Source: JBEKYD01 sp052148435 (GTDB lineage: Bacteria; Acidobacteriota; Terriglobia; Bryobacterales; Bryobacteraceae). From it: a stretch of DNA of 64,000 nt. Positions 27,032 through 34,900 of the stretch are shown piece after piece (position 1 is the stretch's first letter; every line of letters starts with the position of its first letter). The position numbers and the translations under genes are program-made. The DNA is taken from assembly GCA_052148435.1 (NCBI GenBank), contig JBKQIF010000055.1, forward strand, positions 19,015 to 83,014, given 5' to 3'. The notes beneath the pieces are model-generated. The model saw nothing but the letters and a program-made list of their open reading frames with translations, was not told the origin of the DNA and did no database searches.

Positions 27032-28462
27032 ATGGCAGCGCCTGACAACGACGTTTTCTTCGCCACCATCAAGCAGCTCAATCAGCGCCTGTTGGCGCGG
27101 GAATTCTCCGCCGTAGAACTGGCCCGCGCCTTCGCTTTGCGCCTCGAACAGCTCGGCCCGCGCTACAACGCGCTCGCGCTGCCCCTCGTTAAGGACGCCA
27201 TCCGCCAGGCGAAGGCTGTCGATGGCGACCTCAAACGCGGACGTCTGCGCGGCCCCCTGCAAGGCATTCCTTACGCCGTGAAGGACCTGCTGAGCTACGC
27301 CGGACAACCCACCACATGGGGCGCCAAACCTTACGCCGGCCAGGTCTTCGACTTCAACGCCACGGTGATCGACAAGCTGGCCGGTGTGGGCGCCATTCTG
27401 GCCGGCAAGCTTTCCATGGTGGAACTGGCCGGCGGCGGCGGATACCGCTACGCCTCCGCTTCGCTGTTTGGCCCGGGCCTCAATCCCTGGGATCGCGGCC
27501 GCTGGTCGGGCGGTTCCTCCAGCGGTTCGGCGGCAGCCGTGGCGGCGGGATTGGTGCCGTTCGCTCTCGGCTCGGAAACTTCCGGCTCCATCGTCACTCC
27601 CGCTTCTTTCTGCGGCGTGACCGCCCTCCGGCCCACCTACGGCCTGGTGAGCCGCCACGGCGCCATGGCGCTTTCCTGGACCCTCGATAAACTCGGTCCT
27701 TTTGCCCGCAGCGCCGAGGATTGCGGCTTGATTCTGGAAGCCATCGCCGGCAAAGACGGCAAGGACCCCGGCTCGGCCGGCAAATCGTTTTATTACACGC
27801 CCCAGTACGCCAGGCCGGTCAGCGAACTTCGCATCGGTTACTCCCCGGGCGATTTCAGCGAGCGCGCCGACGCCGCCGCGCGCGACGCTTTCGCCGCCGC
27901 CATTCAAGTTCTGAAAGACGCGGGCGCACAACTCCAGGAAACCTCTCTGCCCGAGTTTCCTTACGGTGCCACCCTTTCCACCATTCTTTCCGCCGAACAG
28001 GGCGCCGTCTTCGAGCCGCTCATTACCAGCGGCCAGGTCGACCAACTGGCCGACCAGGCTCAGATTGCCGGCCTCAAAGCCAGCCTCGATACATCCGCCA
28101 AAGACTATCTGAAGGCCATGCGTGTGCGCCGCCTGATCCAGACCGAAATCGGGCATTTGTTCGGCCGGGTGGATGCGCTCGTCGCGCCCGGACGCTCCGC
28201 TCCCGCCCCGAAGATCGACCAGCCGCTCTCCGGCCGCACCGCCGCCGTCTCCGCGGCGCCACAGCCCGGCATGAGCGCTATCGTTCAGGCCGGCAACCTG
28301 GCGGGACTCCCCGCTCTGGTTCTGCCCTGCGGCTTCGCCAGCGGCCTTCCCCTGGCCCTGCAAGTGGTGGGCGCGCCATTCTCGGAAAACACGCTGCTGG
28401 CCGTCGGCAACGAGTTTCAGACCCGCACCGGCTGGCACCAGAAAAGACCGCCCGGGGTATAG
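27032..28462 (+). CDS. Amidase-signature family enzyme (GatA-like)
   Basis: 476 residues. The Ser-cisSer-Lys triad is visible: Lys in PYAVKDLLS, and the Gly/Ser-rich signature RWSGGSSSGSAAAVAAG followed by GSETSGSIVTPASFCG. C-terminal ALVLPCGFASGLPLALQVVG is typical. Family members hydrolyse amides, and GatA does so in the tRNA amidotransferase complex. No gatB or gatC is adjacent, so a catabolic or periplasm-linked amidase is more likely. Unlike the upstream small gene it has no export signal. Confidence 0.9.
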   Translation: MAAPDNDVFFATIKQLNQRLLAREFSAVELARAFALRLEQLGPRYNALALPLVKDAIRQAKAVDGDLKRGRLRGPLQGIPYAVKDLLSYAGQPTTWGAKPYAGQVFDFNATVIDKLAGVGAILAGKLSMVELAGGGGYRYASASLFGPGLNPWDRGRWSGGSSSGSAAAVAAGLVPFALGSETSGSIVTPASFCGVTALRPTYGLVSRHGAMALSWTLDKLGPFARSAEDCGLILEAIAGKDGKDPGSAGKSFYYTPQYARPVSELRIGYSPGDFSERADAAARDAFAAAIQVLKDAGAQLQETSLPEFPYGATLSTILSAEQGAVFEPLITSGQVDQLADQAQIAGLKASLDTSAKDYLKAMRVRRLIQTEIGHLFGRVDALVAPGRSAPAPKIDQPLSGRTAAVSAAPQPGMSAIVQAGNLAGLPALVLPCGFASGLPLALQVVGAPFSENTLLAVGNEFQTRTGWHQKRPPGV

Positions 28463-28466
28463 CGGG

Positions 28467-28530
28467 GTGGCACAGGCTTGAGCCTGTGAGAAGTGCGCAA
28501 ACTCCAGACACAGGCTGAAGCCTGCGCCAC
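28467..28530. repeat. Pair of REP-like hairpins near the prophage edge
   Basis: Two inverted copies: GTGGCACAGGCTTGAGCCTGTG at its left end (28467-28488; 22 bases, split here as GTGGCACAGGC / TTGAGCCTGTG) and CACAGGCTGAAG / CCTGCGCCAC at 28509-28530. Each forms a hairpin, and together they form a larger palindrome with GTGGC and GCCAC ends. It follows the amidase stop by 4 bases and precedes the phage integrase. The core matches 7503-7545. Confidence 0.75.
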
Positions 28531-28650
28531 CACAGTCCTTGACAGGCCGGGTGGCCCGTTTACGGTGGGATAATGGCCGCTTATACCGTAGTACCCACCT
28601 GAGTACCCATTGAGGCTTCGGCTTGCGTGTCGCCGGTTAGCCTCATTGGA

Positions 28651-29619
28651 ATGCCCACTTCCCCCAGACACGCGCACGTGGAGTTCTCCGCTCCCGTGCT
28701 GGCCGAGATCGAGGCGCGTCGGCAGTGCTTTAGGCACGCCGGACTGGCGCGCCGCACCGTCTCCTGCTACGAGTCGGATTGGCGCACCTTCCGCACCTGG
28801 TGCGCGGCGGCGGGGCGCACGGCGTTGCCGGCGTCGCCCGATACCGTCGAGCTGTACGTGGTCGACCTGATCGGCCGCGGCCGCAGGATCGCCACCGTAA
28901 GCCGCCACGCGAGCGCGATTCAGCATTTTCACCGGGGCGCGGCCTGCCCCAACCCCTGCGGGCTGGAATTCCACGAGCTGCTCGCCGGCGCCAGGCGCAC
29001 GCTCTGCGAAATGCCGATCCGCAAGGACGCGCTTTCGGTGCGGGACCTGCGGCGCATCGTGGCCGATATCGGTAACGGCACGGCGATCCGCGCCCGCAAC
29101 GGCGCCCTGCTGCTGCTGGGATTCGCCACCGCGTTGCGCCGGTCGAGCCTCTCGCGGCTTCTCGCCGAGGACCTCAGCTTCGAGCCGCAGGGAGTACGCA
29201 TCGCCATCCGCCACGAAAAGCAGGACCGCAAGGGCGAAGGGCGAGTGGTCAGCGTGCCGTACGGCAAGCACGCGGAAACGTGCCCCGTGCGGGCACTGGA
29301 GCGCTGGCTCGGCTACCGCAGCGATGCACCCGGCCCGCTGTTCTGCCACGTCCTGCACGGCCGGATCGTTTTCGAACGGCTGCGGGGCAATCGCATCTGC
29401 CAGATCGTGCAGGCGAGCGTTTCCGCCATTGGCCTCGATCCCAAGAGGTACGGATGCCACTCGCTGAGGGCTGGATTCGTGAGCGAAGGGATGGAGCGAG
29501 GCCTCGACCAGTTCGCCATCGCGAGACAGACGGGACACCGGAGCCTGCGGACACTGGCGGTCTACATGCGCTCGCGCAACCCCTTGCGGGGGAATGCCTG
29601 CGCGGCCATCGGTTTGTGA
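28651..29619 (+). CDS. int: Tyrosine recombinase/phage integrase
   Basis: 322 residues from ATG 28651 (GTG 28627 is an alternative). The N-terminal SAM-like core-binding domain (about 10-110) is followed by the catalytic domain. Catalytic residues are visible: Arg in ALRRSSLSRLL, the HSLRAGF box (HxxR) and TGHRSLRTLAVY, which supplies the final His and the Tyr nucleophile. It would integrate and excise the prophage by site-specific recombination. It lacks an N-terminal arm-binding domain as clear as that of lambda Int. It stands alone, about 190 bases after the host amidase. Confidence 0.93.
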   Translation: MPTSPRHAHVEFSAPVLAEIEARRQCFRHAGLARRTVSCYESDWRTFRTWCAAAGRTALPASPDTVELYVVDLIGRGRRIATVSRHASAIQHFHRGAACPNPCGLEFHELLAGARRTLCEMPIRKDALSVRDLRRIVADIGNGTAIRARNGALLLLGFATALRRSSLSRLLAEDLSFEPQGVRIAIRHEKQDRKGEGRVVSVPYGKHAETCPVRALERWLGYRSDAPGPLFCHVLHGRIVFERLRGNRICQIVQASVSAIGLDPKRYGCHSLRAGFVSEGMERGLDQFAIARQTGHRSLRTLAVYMRSRNPLRGNACAAIGL

Positions 29620-30026
29620 GCCTGTCTCCGTTGAGATGTCCACCCGTGCTAAAGAGTGGGGGCCGGCCGTGTTAGCACGGCGCGTTTGGGACGCGCCCAC
29701 GGCAGACCCTCGCAATCCTTGAAACCAGCCGATGGCGTTGCAACACCAGCGGCCAAAGACAGAGTACCGCGACGACGCGCCGCGCGCAAGCCCCTCGCGA
29801 GTGCTTGCCTTCTCCCGCGTCGATCGGCGATAATCGGAGCCAAACATAGAGAGAAGAACAGCCGCGGCGGTCACATTCGGAGCGACCGCCGCACCCCTTT
29901 CAATCTCGATCAAACTCGGGTAACATACCGTCAAAACCCAGTTTCTTAGTCTATCTCCCCGATTCGCAGAGTTGTAAACTGGTCAAAATTGCACACTGGA
30001 AAGCGCGCGGAACGATGGACGCGAAC
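29620..30026. other. Non-coding region with a 9-bp hairpin, between int and the LuxR-type gene
   Basis: CCGTGCTAA at 29644-29652 and TTAGCACGG at 29672-29680 form a perfect inverted repeat around a 19-base GC-rich loop. It lies 25 bases after the integrase stop and may act as a terminator for both flanking genes, although no T-tract follows. The rest shows no convincing gene, tRNA or attachment core. Confidence 0.45.
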
Positions 30027-30443
30027 TTACGCGGCGTCCTGGCGCAGTTGCCGCATGGTGGCGCAATACGGGTGATCGCACGGGCAGCCGGCGGCGTGGG
30101 AGACGCTCGACACGGCGATGCCGGCGAGCACGCCGGGATTGAGGATCGCCCACCGTGCCAGATCGACGCGGTTGCCCATGCCCAGGCGCTCCAGAAAGCG
30201 GCCTACATGGGCTTTCACGGTGTGTTCGGTGATGCCGAGTTGAGCCGCGATCTCTTTGTTTGGCCTGCCCTGCGAAACGCCGATCAGCACGTCGCACTCG
30301 CGCGCCGAGAGCTGTGTCAGAGCCACCGGGGCGCGCGGGTCCACGCGAAATTGCCTCACTCTCCCCGCATTTTGGTGAGCACCTAAAGTACCTGTCTTAT
30401 ATCGTACTAAATACGGATTTTTTTCTCTGAAATCGACGCGCAT
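30027..30443 (-). CDS. LuxR-type HTH regulator without receiver or ligand domain
   Basis: 138 residues from ATG 30443. The C-terminal HTH is a clear LuxR/FixJ type: LSARECDVLIGVSQGRPNKE, IAAQLGITEHTVKAHVGRFL, then ERLGMGNRVDLARWAI. The tail ends in a Cys/His cluster (AGCPCDHPYC) that could bind a metal. No N-terminal sensor domain exists. The N-terminal 28 residues are AT-rich and look less like coding DNA, so a GTG at 30359 may be the true start. It is divergent from the KTSC gene, whose ATG is only 12 bases away. Confidence 0.78.
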   Translation of the reverse strand: MRVDFREKNPYLVRYKTGTLGAHQNAGRVRQFRVDPRAPVALTQLSARECDVLIGVSQGRPNKEIAAQLGITEHTVKAHVGRFLERLGMGNRVDLARWAILNPGVLAGIAVSSVSHAAGCPCDHPYCATMRQLRQDAA

Positions 30444-30455
30444 TCTTAAGAAAGG

Positions 30456-30677
30456 ATGATTCCTTCCCTCTTGACTCCGTCCCCGAATTCCAGCGCGATC
30501 GCGCAACACGGTTACGACGCCGAGAGCAAAACCGCGCGGATCGAATTCCGCGGCGGCCGAATCCACGAGTTCCCCGGCGTCGAGCCGACGGAGTACGAAG
30601 CCTTCGCCGCCGCGCCTTCGTTGGGCAAACACTTCCACCAGCAGTGGCGCGGCCGAGATCACAGGAGGATCGCTTGA
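30456..30677 (+). CDS. KTSC-domain small protein
   Basis: 73 residues. The single domain matches KTSC proteins: SSAIAQHGYDAESKTARIEF, GGRIHEFPGV, then AAPSLGKHFHQQWRGR. These small proteins are frequent in phages and plasmids; a nucleic-acid-binding role was proposed but not proven. Its 3' end holds the AGGAGG ribosome site of the next gene, with which it overlaps by 4 bases (TTGA). No strong ribosome site precedes its own ATG; a TTG at codon 6 is another possible start. Confidence 0.75.
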   Translation: MIPSLLTPSPNSSAIAQHGYDAESKTARIEFRGGRIHEFPGVEPTEYEAFAAAPSLGKHFHQQWRGRDHRRIA

Positions 30678-31102
30678 TCGTTCCGGAACTAACCGACGAG
30701 CAACGCGCATTGGTGGACGAGTACGCCGAGGTGCGCAAGCTCGTGAAGTCATGGCAGCCGAACGTCAATCCGCACATGGCGCGGTTCCTGGCGCTGGGCG
30801 CGGCCATTCAGAGCTGGCTTGAAAACTTGCCGGCGGACCAGGAGATCGTGGCCACGGGTTACCTGTACGATCTGCCGTTGACGGCGCGGCGCAAGAGCCG
30901 CAGCCTGATTCGTGTCACGCGGCTCTACAAGAGGCTCGGCATCCAGTGGGTGATTGAGCACTGCCGGCCCACGCTCGCGGACGTGGAGCACGCGATCCCG
31001 GCGGGAGAGCGCGCGACCTTTATTCGCGAAACGCGGGACGGCCCGCGCGCGATAGGCGAGCCTGTCTGGCCGGAGCGTCAGGCGCGGAGCAAAGCCGCAT
31101 AG
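30674..31102 (+). CDS. Phage hypothetical protein
   Basis: 142 residues, starting with TTG. A full AGGAGG lies 5 bases upstream and decides this start over an in-frame ATG at 30644. The sequence is helical and charged (ELTDEQRALVDEYAEVRKLV, then LPLTARRKSRSLIRVTRLYK), with no metal motif or membrane segment. The basic middle could contact DNA. It is coupled to the KTSC gene. No family was recognised. Confidence 0.72.
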   Translation: MIVPELTDEQRALVDEYAEVRKLVKSWQPNVNPHMARFLALGAAIQSWLENLPADQEIVATGYLYDLPLTARRKSRSLIRVTRLYKRLGIQWVIEHCRPTLADVEHAIPAGERATFIRETRDGPRAIGEPVWPERQARSKAA

Positions 31103-31167
31103 CAGCGGCGCAGCCTGGCGGAGCGGGCTCAAAACTACCCCGGTCTCGTAACACACACAGGAGAACC

Positions 31168-31521
31168 ATGTCCGAGCGCGTCCCGGTGTTTTGCGGTCCG
31201 TATTGCATCGAGCTGGCCGATGCGGCGCGAGTGAAGTGGCTGGCGAAGGCGCCGAACGCAAGGCTGATACGGCGGCGCAAGGACCATGCCGTCGTGGAGA
31301 TCCAATTGGCGGAAGCCGGCGACGATTCGAAGAAGCGGGAGAGACAGGGGAACCCGGCGCGCTACTCCTTCGACAGCGAAACGGCGGACAATCCGGCGAA
31401 GGTGTGGACGCTAAAGCATCTCGCCGTGGACACCGCTCCTATTTTTCGCAGCGCGGTAGCCGAGTGCGGGGCCACCCTGCGCTGGCGCCGGCAGGTATTT
31501 CGGGCGCCGGAGGCGGCATGA
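31168..31521 (+). CDS. Phage hypothetical protein
   Basis: 117 residues, not recognised. A central basic stretch (NARLIRRRKDHAVVEIQLAE) suggests a small alpha/beta fold, perhaps nucleic-acid binding. An AGGAG ribosome site lies a few bases before the ATG. Its stop overlaps the next gene's ATG (ATGA), so it belongs to the run of short left-arm genes before the terminase. Confidence 0.65.
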   Translation: MSERVPVFCGPYCIELADAARVKWLAKAPNARLIRRRKDHAVVEIQLAEAGDDSKKRERQGNPARYSFDSETADNPAKVWTLKHLAVDTAPIFRSAVAECGATLRWRRQVFRAPEAA

Positions 31522-31676
31522 ACAGAGACACGGCAAGCACGCTCGCCGGGGGCGCGGCGGGGTTCGTGCTGCTGCAAACGGTGCGCTGGGAAGCGATCGC
31601 GCACGGCGAGCCGCTCAAGGTGGTAGTGGCTCTGACGCTGATCGGGGCGGGCATCTGGTTGTATTGGGGAGAGTGA
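31518..31676 (+). CDS. Small membrane protein
   Basis: 52 residues with two hydrophobic stretches, ASTLAGGAAGFVLLQTV and VVVALTLIGAGIWLYW, separated by a short polar loop. This topology fits a small inner-membrane protein; a holin-like role is possible but its place before the terminase makes that uncertain. It overlaps the upstream gene by 4 bases and abuts the next. Confidence 0.65.
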   Translation: MNRDTASTLAGGAAGFVLLQTVRWEAIAHGEPLKVVVALTLIGAGIWLYWGE

Positions 31677-32297
31677 ATGGGGGCGCCTGCGATGAAGGCT
31701 GACAGCGACGAGGGAGTGCATTGGACTCGTGCCACCGCCATCGGTCTGGCGCGGGCCACCTGCGTCCATTGCCGGGGAGCGGGCACGCGGCTGATCCGCG
31801 AGACGCGGGAAGTGCCGTGCGCTTGCGTCTTCCGCGGCATTTTCCGGGCTTGCTACAACCGTTTCCGGGAGTGCGTGGAGTTGGGCGCGCACACGGGCAC
31901 GGTTTCCTGGGATCGCCTGGGCGGGAAGACCGGGCGCCGTTATTATTCCCGGAAAAAGGAAGAATACGCGGCCGATTTTTGCCTGGTGAGCCGGCGGGCT
32001 TTGACGGAAGCGGAGTACGCGCTTTTCCGGTATCATTTTCTGCTGGGCGCCGACTGGCGCCTCTGTTGCCGGCAATTGAAGATCGACCGCGGCACTTTCT
32101 TCCATGAGGTTTACCGGATCGAACAACTGCTGGGCCGGACATTCGCCGAGCTGCAGCCGTACGCTCTCTACCCTGTCAGCGAGTACTTCGCCGGAGTGAT
32201 GGAAAACGTGGCGGAGGCTCCGCCAGGGGGCACGGGCCTGCTGGGCCGGAGGGAGACTGACTTTTTCCCGGGTTGGGGCGCGGCGGGGCTGCGATGA
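31677..32297 (+). CDS. Zinc-finger-like phage protein, possible late-gene regulator
   Basis: 206 residues. The N-terminal third has a CxxC...CxC arrangement (CVHCRGAG, then CACVFRG) typical of a zinc ribbon like those in DnaJ or QueD-type fingers. The C-terminal part, LTEAEYALFRYHFLLGADWR then CCRQLKIDRGTFFHEVYRIE, looks like a sigma-factor-region-4/RinA-like helix-turn-helix. Its place just before the terminase fits phage late regulators such as ArpU or RinA; that is inference. The ATG immediately follows the upstream stop. Confidence 0.65.
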   Translation: MGAPAMKADSDEGVHWTRATAIGLARATCVHCRGAGTRLIRETREVPCACVFRGIFRACYNRFRECVELGAHTGTVSWDRLGGKTGRRYYSRKKEEYAADFCLVSRRALTEAEYALFRYHFLLGADWRLCCRQLKIDRGTFFHEVYRIEQLLGRTFAELQPYALYPVSEYFAGVMENVAEAPPGGTGLLGRRETDFFPGWGAAGLR

Positions 32298-32488
32298 GCC
32301 CGCAATGGATTCCTGGTGTGGTAGCCGGCATCGGATTGCTGGCCAACGCGGTGTGGACGGCGGCCAACGTGCGGCAGGAAGGCCGGCTCGAGAGGCAGTT
32401 CGCCGAGCTGAAGGAATGGATGGGGCGGGAGTACGTGGCCGAGCGGATTTGCATGCTGCGGATGAGGAGGGGAGCTTGCCAGGACTAA
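32294..32488 (+). CDS. Small membrane-anchored phage protein
   Basis: 64 residues: one N-terminal hydrophobic segment (WIPGVVAGIGLLANAVW) followed by an amphipathic charged helix (RQEGRLERQFAELKEWMGRE). The form resembles small phage proteins of the holin/Rz-like or superinfection class, but no family was recognised. It overlaps the upstream gene by 4 bases and the next by one (TAATG). Confidence 0.65.
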   Translation: MSPQWIPGVVAGIGLLANAVWTAANVRQEGRLERQFAELKEWMGREYVAERICMLRMRRGACQD

Positions 32489-32829
32489 TGAACGGTGCGC
32501 CGAGGTCCACCGGGGTTTACCCCTTTTACGGCACGAGGCGGAACTGTCCGCGATGCGGAAAGGATTTCGCCGCGGCCGGCAACCAACTGATTTGCGCGAG
32601 CTGCCGAAAACCGAAGGCCCGCGGGGGGCAGCCGCCGAACCGGAACCTGAGCCCACGACAAAAGCAGGTAGTCACGCTGGTGCGGGAAGCGAAGGCAAAC
32701 AAGGAGATCGCGGCCTCTCTGCACCTGACCGAAGGAACCGTGAAACAGTACCTGTGGCTCATCTTCCGGAAGCTTGGGGTGGAGAACCGCACCGCGCTGG
32801 CCATGTGGGCGGGCGAGCAGCGATGCTGA
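32488..32829 (+). CDS. Zinc-ribbon protein with LuxR-type HTH
   Basis: 113 residues. The N-terminal half is a zinc ribbon: CPRCGKDF and CASCRKPKARG form two CxxC knuckles. The C-terminal half is a LuxR-type HTH: LSPRQKQVVTLVREAKANKE, IAASLHLTEGTVKQYLWLIF, then RKLGVENRTALAMWA. This is the second LuxR-type HTH of the prophage; the first lies at 30027-30443 on the other strand. Placed just before the small terminase, it is a candidate activator of late genes. The ribbon-HTH pairing is unusual. Confidence 0.8.
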   Translation: MNGAPRSTGVYPFYGTRRNCPRCGKDFAAAGNQLICASCRKPKARGGQPPNRNLSPRQKQVVTLVREAKANKEIAASLHLTEGTVKQYLWLIFRKLGVENRTALAMWAGEQRC

Positions 32830-32870
32830 CGGGCCCGGTACGGAGATAGGGACTGAAGCCGAGATCGAGC

Positions 32871-33272
32871 GTGGTGGCGCGGGCGCGCGCCTTCCTGGCG
32901 GCCTATCGTCGCACCTGCAACATCACCCGATCGGCGGCGGCGGCCGGCATCGGGCCGAGACAGCACTACCGCTGGCTGGAGAAGTACCCGAAGTACGCCG
33001 AAGCGTTCAAACGCGCGGGGGTGGTCGCCGGCGACTACCTGGAGAGCATGGCGGTGCAACGCGCCACGGTGGGGTGGGAAGAGCCGGTGTTTTACCAGGG
33101 CGAGGAATGCGGCCGCGTGCGGCGCTTCGACGGCGGATTGATGCAGTTTCTCTTGCGCGGGGCTAAGCCGGAGAAGTACAAGCAGTCCACGGAAGTGACG
33201 GGAGCGAATGGAGGCCCGATCCAGGCGAAGCTGGAGCTGGTATTCCGTACTCCTCCTCCCGCCATTCCATGA
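32871..33272 (+). CDS. Small terminase subunit-like protein
   Basis: 133 residues starting GTG. An HTH is visible in the N-terminus (RTCNITRSAAAAGIGPRQHY, then RWLEKYPKYAEAFKRA), as in small terminase subunits that bind the packaging site. The middle part (FYQGEECGRVRRFDGGLMQFLL and RGAKPEKYK) matches this family. It overlaps the large subunit by 4 bases. It acts with TerL to start DNA packaging. No strong ribosome site was found. Confidence 0.82.
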   Translation: MVARARAFLAAYRRTCNITRSAAAAGIGPRQHYRWLEKYPKYAEAFKRAGVVAGDYLESMAVQRATVGWEEPVFYQGEECGRVRRFDGGLMQFLLRGAKPEKYKQSTEVTGANGGPIQAKLELVFRTPPPAIP

Positions 33273-34564
33273 TTGCCGAGTTCCCCGAAAAGGTGCGCTT
33301 TCTTTTCGAGCCGGCGCCTTACAAGGTGCTCTATGGCGGCCGCGACGGCATTAAGTCCTGGTCGATGTCGCGCGCGCTCACAATCATGGGTGCGCAAAAC
33401 CGGCTGCGCTGGCTTTGCGCGCGAGAGACGCAGAAATCCATCGCCGAGTCGGTTCACCACCTCCTGGCGCTGCAGATTGCCAACCTGGGCCTGCAGGATT
33501 TCTATCGCGTCGAGAAGGCTCGCATCGTCGGGACGGTGGAACATGCGACCGGCATGTACGGCCGCAAGCTGGAGCGGCCGGCGCCGAGCGAGTTCGTCTT
33601 CGCGGGTTTAAAGCACAACGTGGCGGAGATCAAGTCTTACGAGGCCCTGGACGGGGTGTGGATCGAAGAAGCGGCCAACGTAAGCAAGAACTCCTGGGAA
33701 GTGGTCATTCCCACGATTCGCAAGGAAGGCTCGGAAGTCTGGGTCAGCTTCAATCCGGAGCTGCCGGAAGACGAGACCTACAAGCGCTGGGTCATAAACC
33801 CTCCGCCAGGCGCGGTGGTGGTGAAGACGAGCTACCAGGACAACCTGTGGCTGTCGCAGACGTCGCGGACGCGCATCGAGCACATGAAAGCGACGGACCC
33901 GGCCACTTACGACGTAATTTACGGGGGCGCCACCAAGTCGGTCTTGGAAGGCGCTATCTACGCCCAGGAGATGCGGGCGGCGGATGTCGGGGGGCGCATC
34001 ACCAGGGTGCCATACGACCCGACCAAGCCGGTCCACACGTTCTGGGACCTGGGCTGGGGCGACATGACCAGCATCTGGTTCGTGCAGATTTATCCGTTCG
34101 AATTCAGGCTGATCGACTATGAGGACGGCTCGCGGCAGAACCTCAACCACTATTTGAGACGGCTGCAGGAGCGGCCCTACGTATACGGGACGGACTTTCT
34201 CCCGCACGACGCCAAGGCTCACTCGTTGGGCACGGGGCGGTCGGTGGAAGAGCTGATGCGGGAGGCCGGGCGTAAAGTCACGGTCCTCCCGCGTCTATCG
34301 ATTGGCGACGGGATCAACGCGGCGCGGACCATCTTTCCCAACTGCTGGTTCGAGGCGGAAAAGTGCGCCGAAGGGCTGCAGCATTTGCGGCGGTACCGCT
34401 ACGGGGAGATTCAGACGCTCGGCGCGCCCACGAGAGAACCGCTGCACGACGAAGCGAGTCACGCGGCGGACGCATTCCGGCAGGTAGCGATCGGGGCCAA
34501 GGCTCCGAAGTCGAAACCGCCGGCAAAGGAACCGTATCGCCGGCAGGCGACGGCCTGGTCTTAG
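33269..34564 (+). CDS. terL: Phage terminase large subunit
   Basis: 431 residues. The N-terminal ATPase has a Walker A-like loop, GGRDGIKSWS, which has Ile where the usual phage motif has Gly or Ala, and a Walker B in GVWIEEA. The C-terminal RNase H-like nuclease keeps acidic residues in FWDLGWGDMTS, DFLPHDAKAH and DEASHAADAFR. It powers DNA translocation into the procapsid and cuts concatemers. It belongs to the PBSX/Terminase_3-6 group. It lies between TerS and three short genes preceding the portal gene. Confidence 0.93.
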   Translation: MIAEFPEKVRFLFEPAPYKVLYGGRDGIKSWSMSRALTIMGAQNRLRWLCARETQKSIAESVHHLLALQIANLGLQDFYRVEKARIVGTVEHATGMYGRKLERPAPSEFVFAGLKHNVAEIKSYEALDGVWIEEAANVSKNSWEVVIPTIRKEGSEVWVSFNPELPEDETYKRWVINPPPGAVVVKTSYQDNLWLSQTSRTRIEHMKATDPATYDVIYGGATKSVLEGAIYAQEMRAADVGGRITRVPYDPTKPVHTFWDLGWGDMTSIWFVQIYPFEFRLIDYEDGSRQNLNHYLRRLQERPYVYGTDFLPHDAKAHSLGTGRSVEELMREAGRKVTVLPRLSIGDGINAARTIFPNCWFEAEKCAEGLQHLRRYRYGEIQTLGAPTREPLHDEASHAADAFRQVAIGAKAPKSKPPAKEPYRRQATAWS

Positions 34565-34567
34565 TGA

Positions 34568-34900
34568 ATGCAAATGAATAAGAACACCGAAGGCTACTCG
34601 TACGATTTCCGCAAGGGCGGCGATACCCGGTCAAAACCGGCGAAGAAGAAGGCCGCGCCCAAGGCGGCGACAGCGAAGCCCACGGGGGATCTAACGGCGG
34701 CGAAGCGCAGGAAGCTGGCCAACTCGGCCTTCGGACTGCCGGAGAGCCGGGGCTACCCGATGCCGGACAAGAAACACGCGCGCCTGGCGAAGAGCGGCTC
34801 ATCGCACGCGAAGCACGTGGGGAACATCAGCTCGGCCGAGAAGGCGGAGATAGACGCCAAGGCCAACCGCATTTTAGGGAAAAAAGGAGAGCGCAAATGA
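34568..34900 (+). CDS. Lys/Ala-rich phage protein with a conserved C-terminal motif
   Basis: 110 residues. The middle is Lys/Ala-rich (SKPAKKKAAPKAATAKPTG), followed by FGLPESRGYPMPDKKHARLA, KSGSSHAKHVGNISSAEKAE and a basic end. The pattern of LPxxRxYPxPDxxHAR is widespread in phage and plasmid proteins, sometimes named DUF6582, of unknown role. It starts 4 bases after terL and overlaps the next gene by 4 bases. Confidence 0.75.
   Translation: MQMNKNTEGYSYDFRKGGDTRSKPAKKKAAPKAATAKPTGDLTAAKRRKLANSAFGLPESRGYPMPDKKHARLAKSGSSHAKHVGNISSAEKAEIDAKANRILGKKGERK

Noticed and set aside
26615..28438. 607-codon minus-strand frame
   Set aside because: Complement of the amidase gene, whose Ser-Ser-Lys signature is unambiguous.
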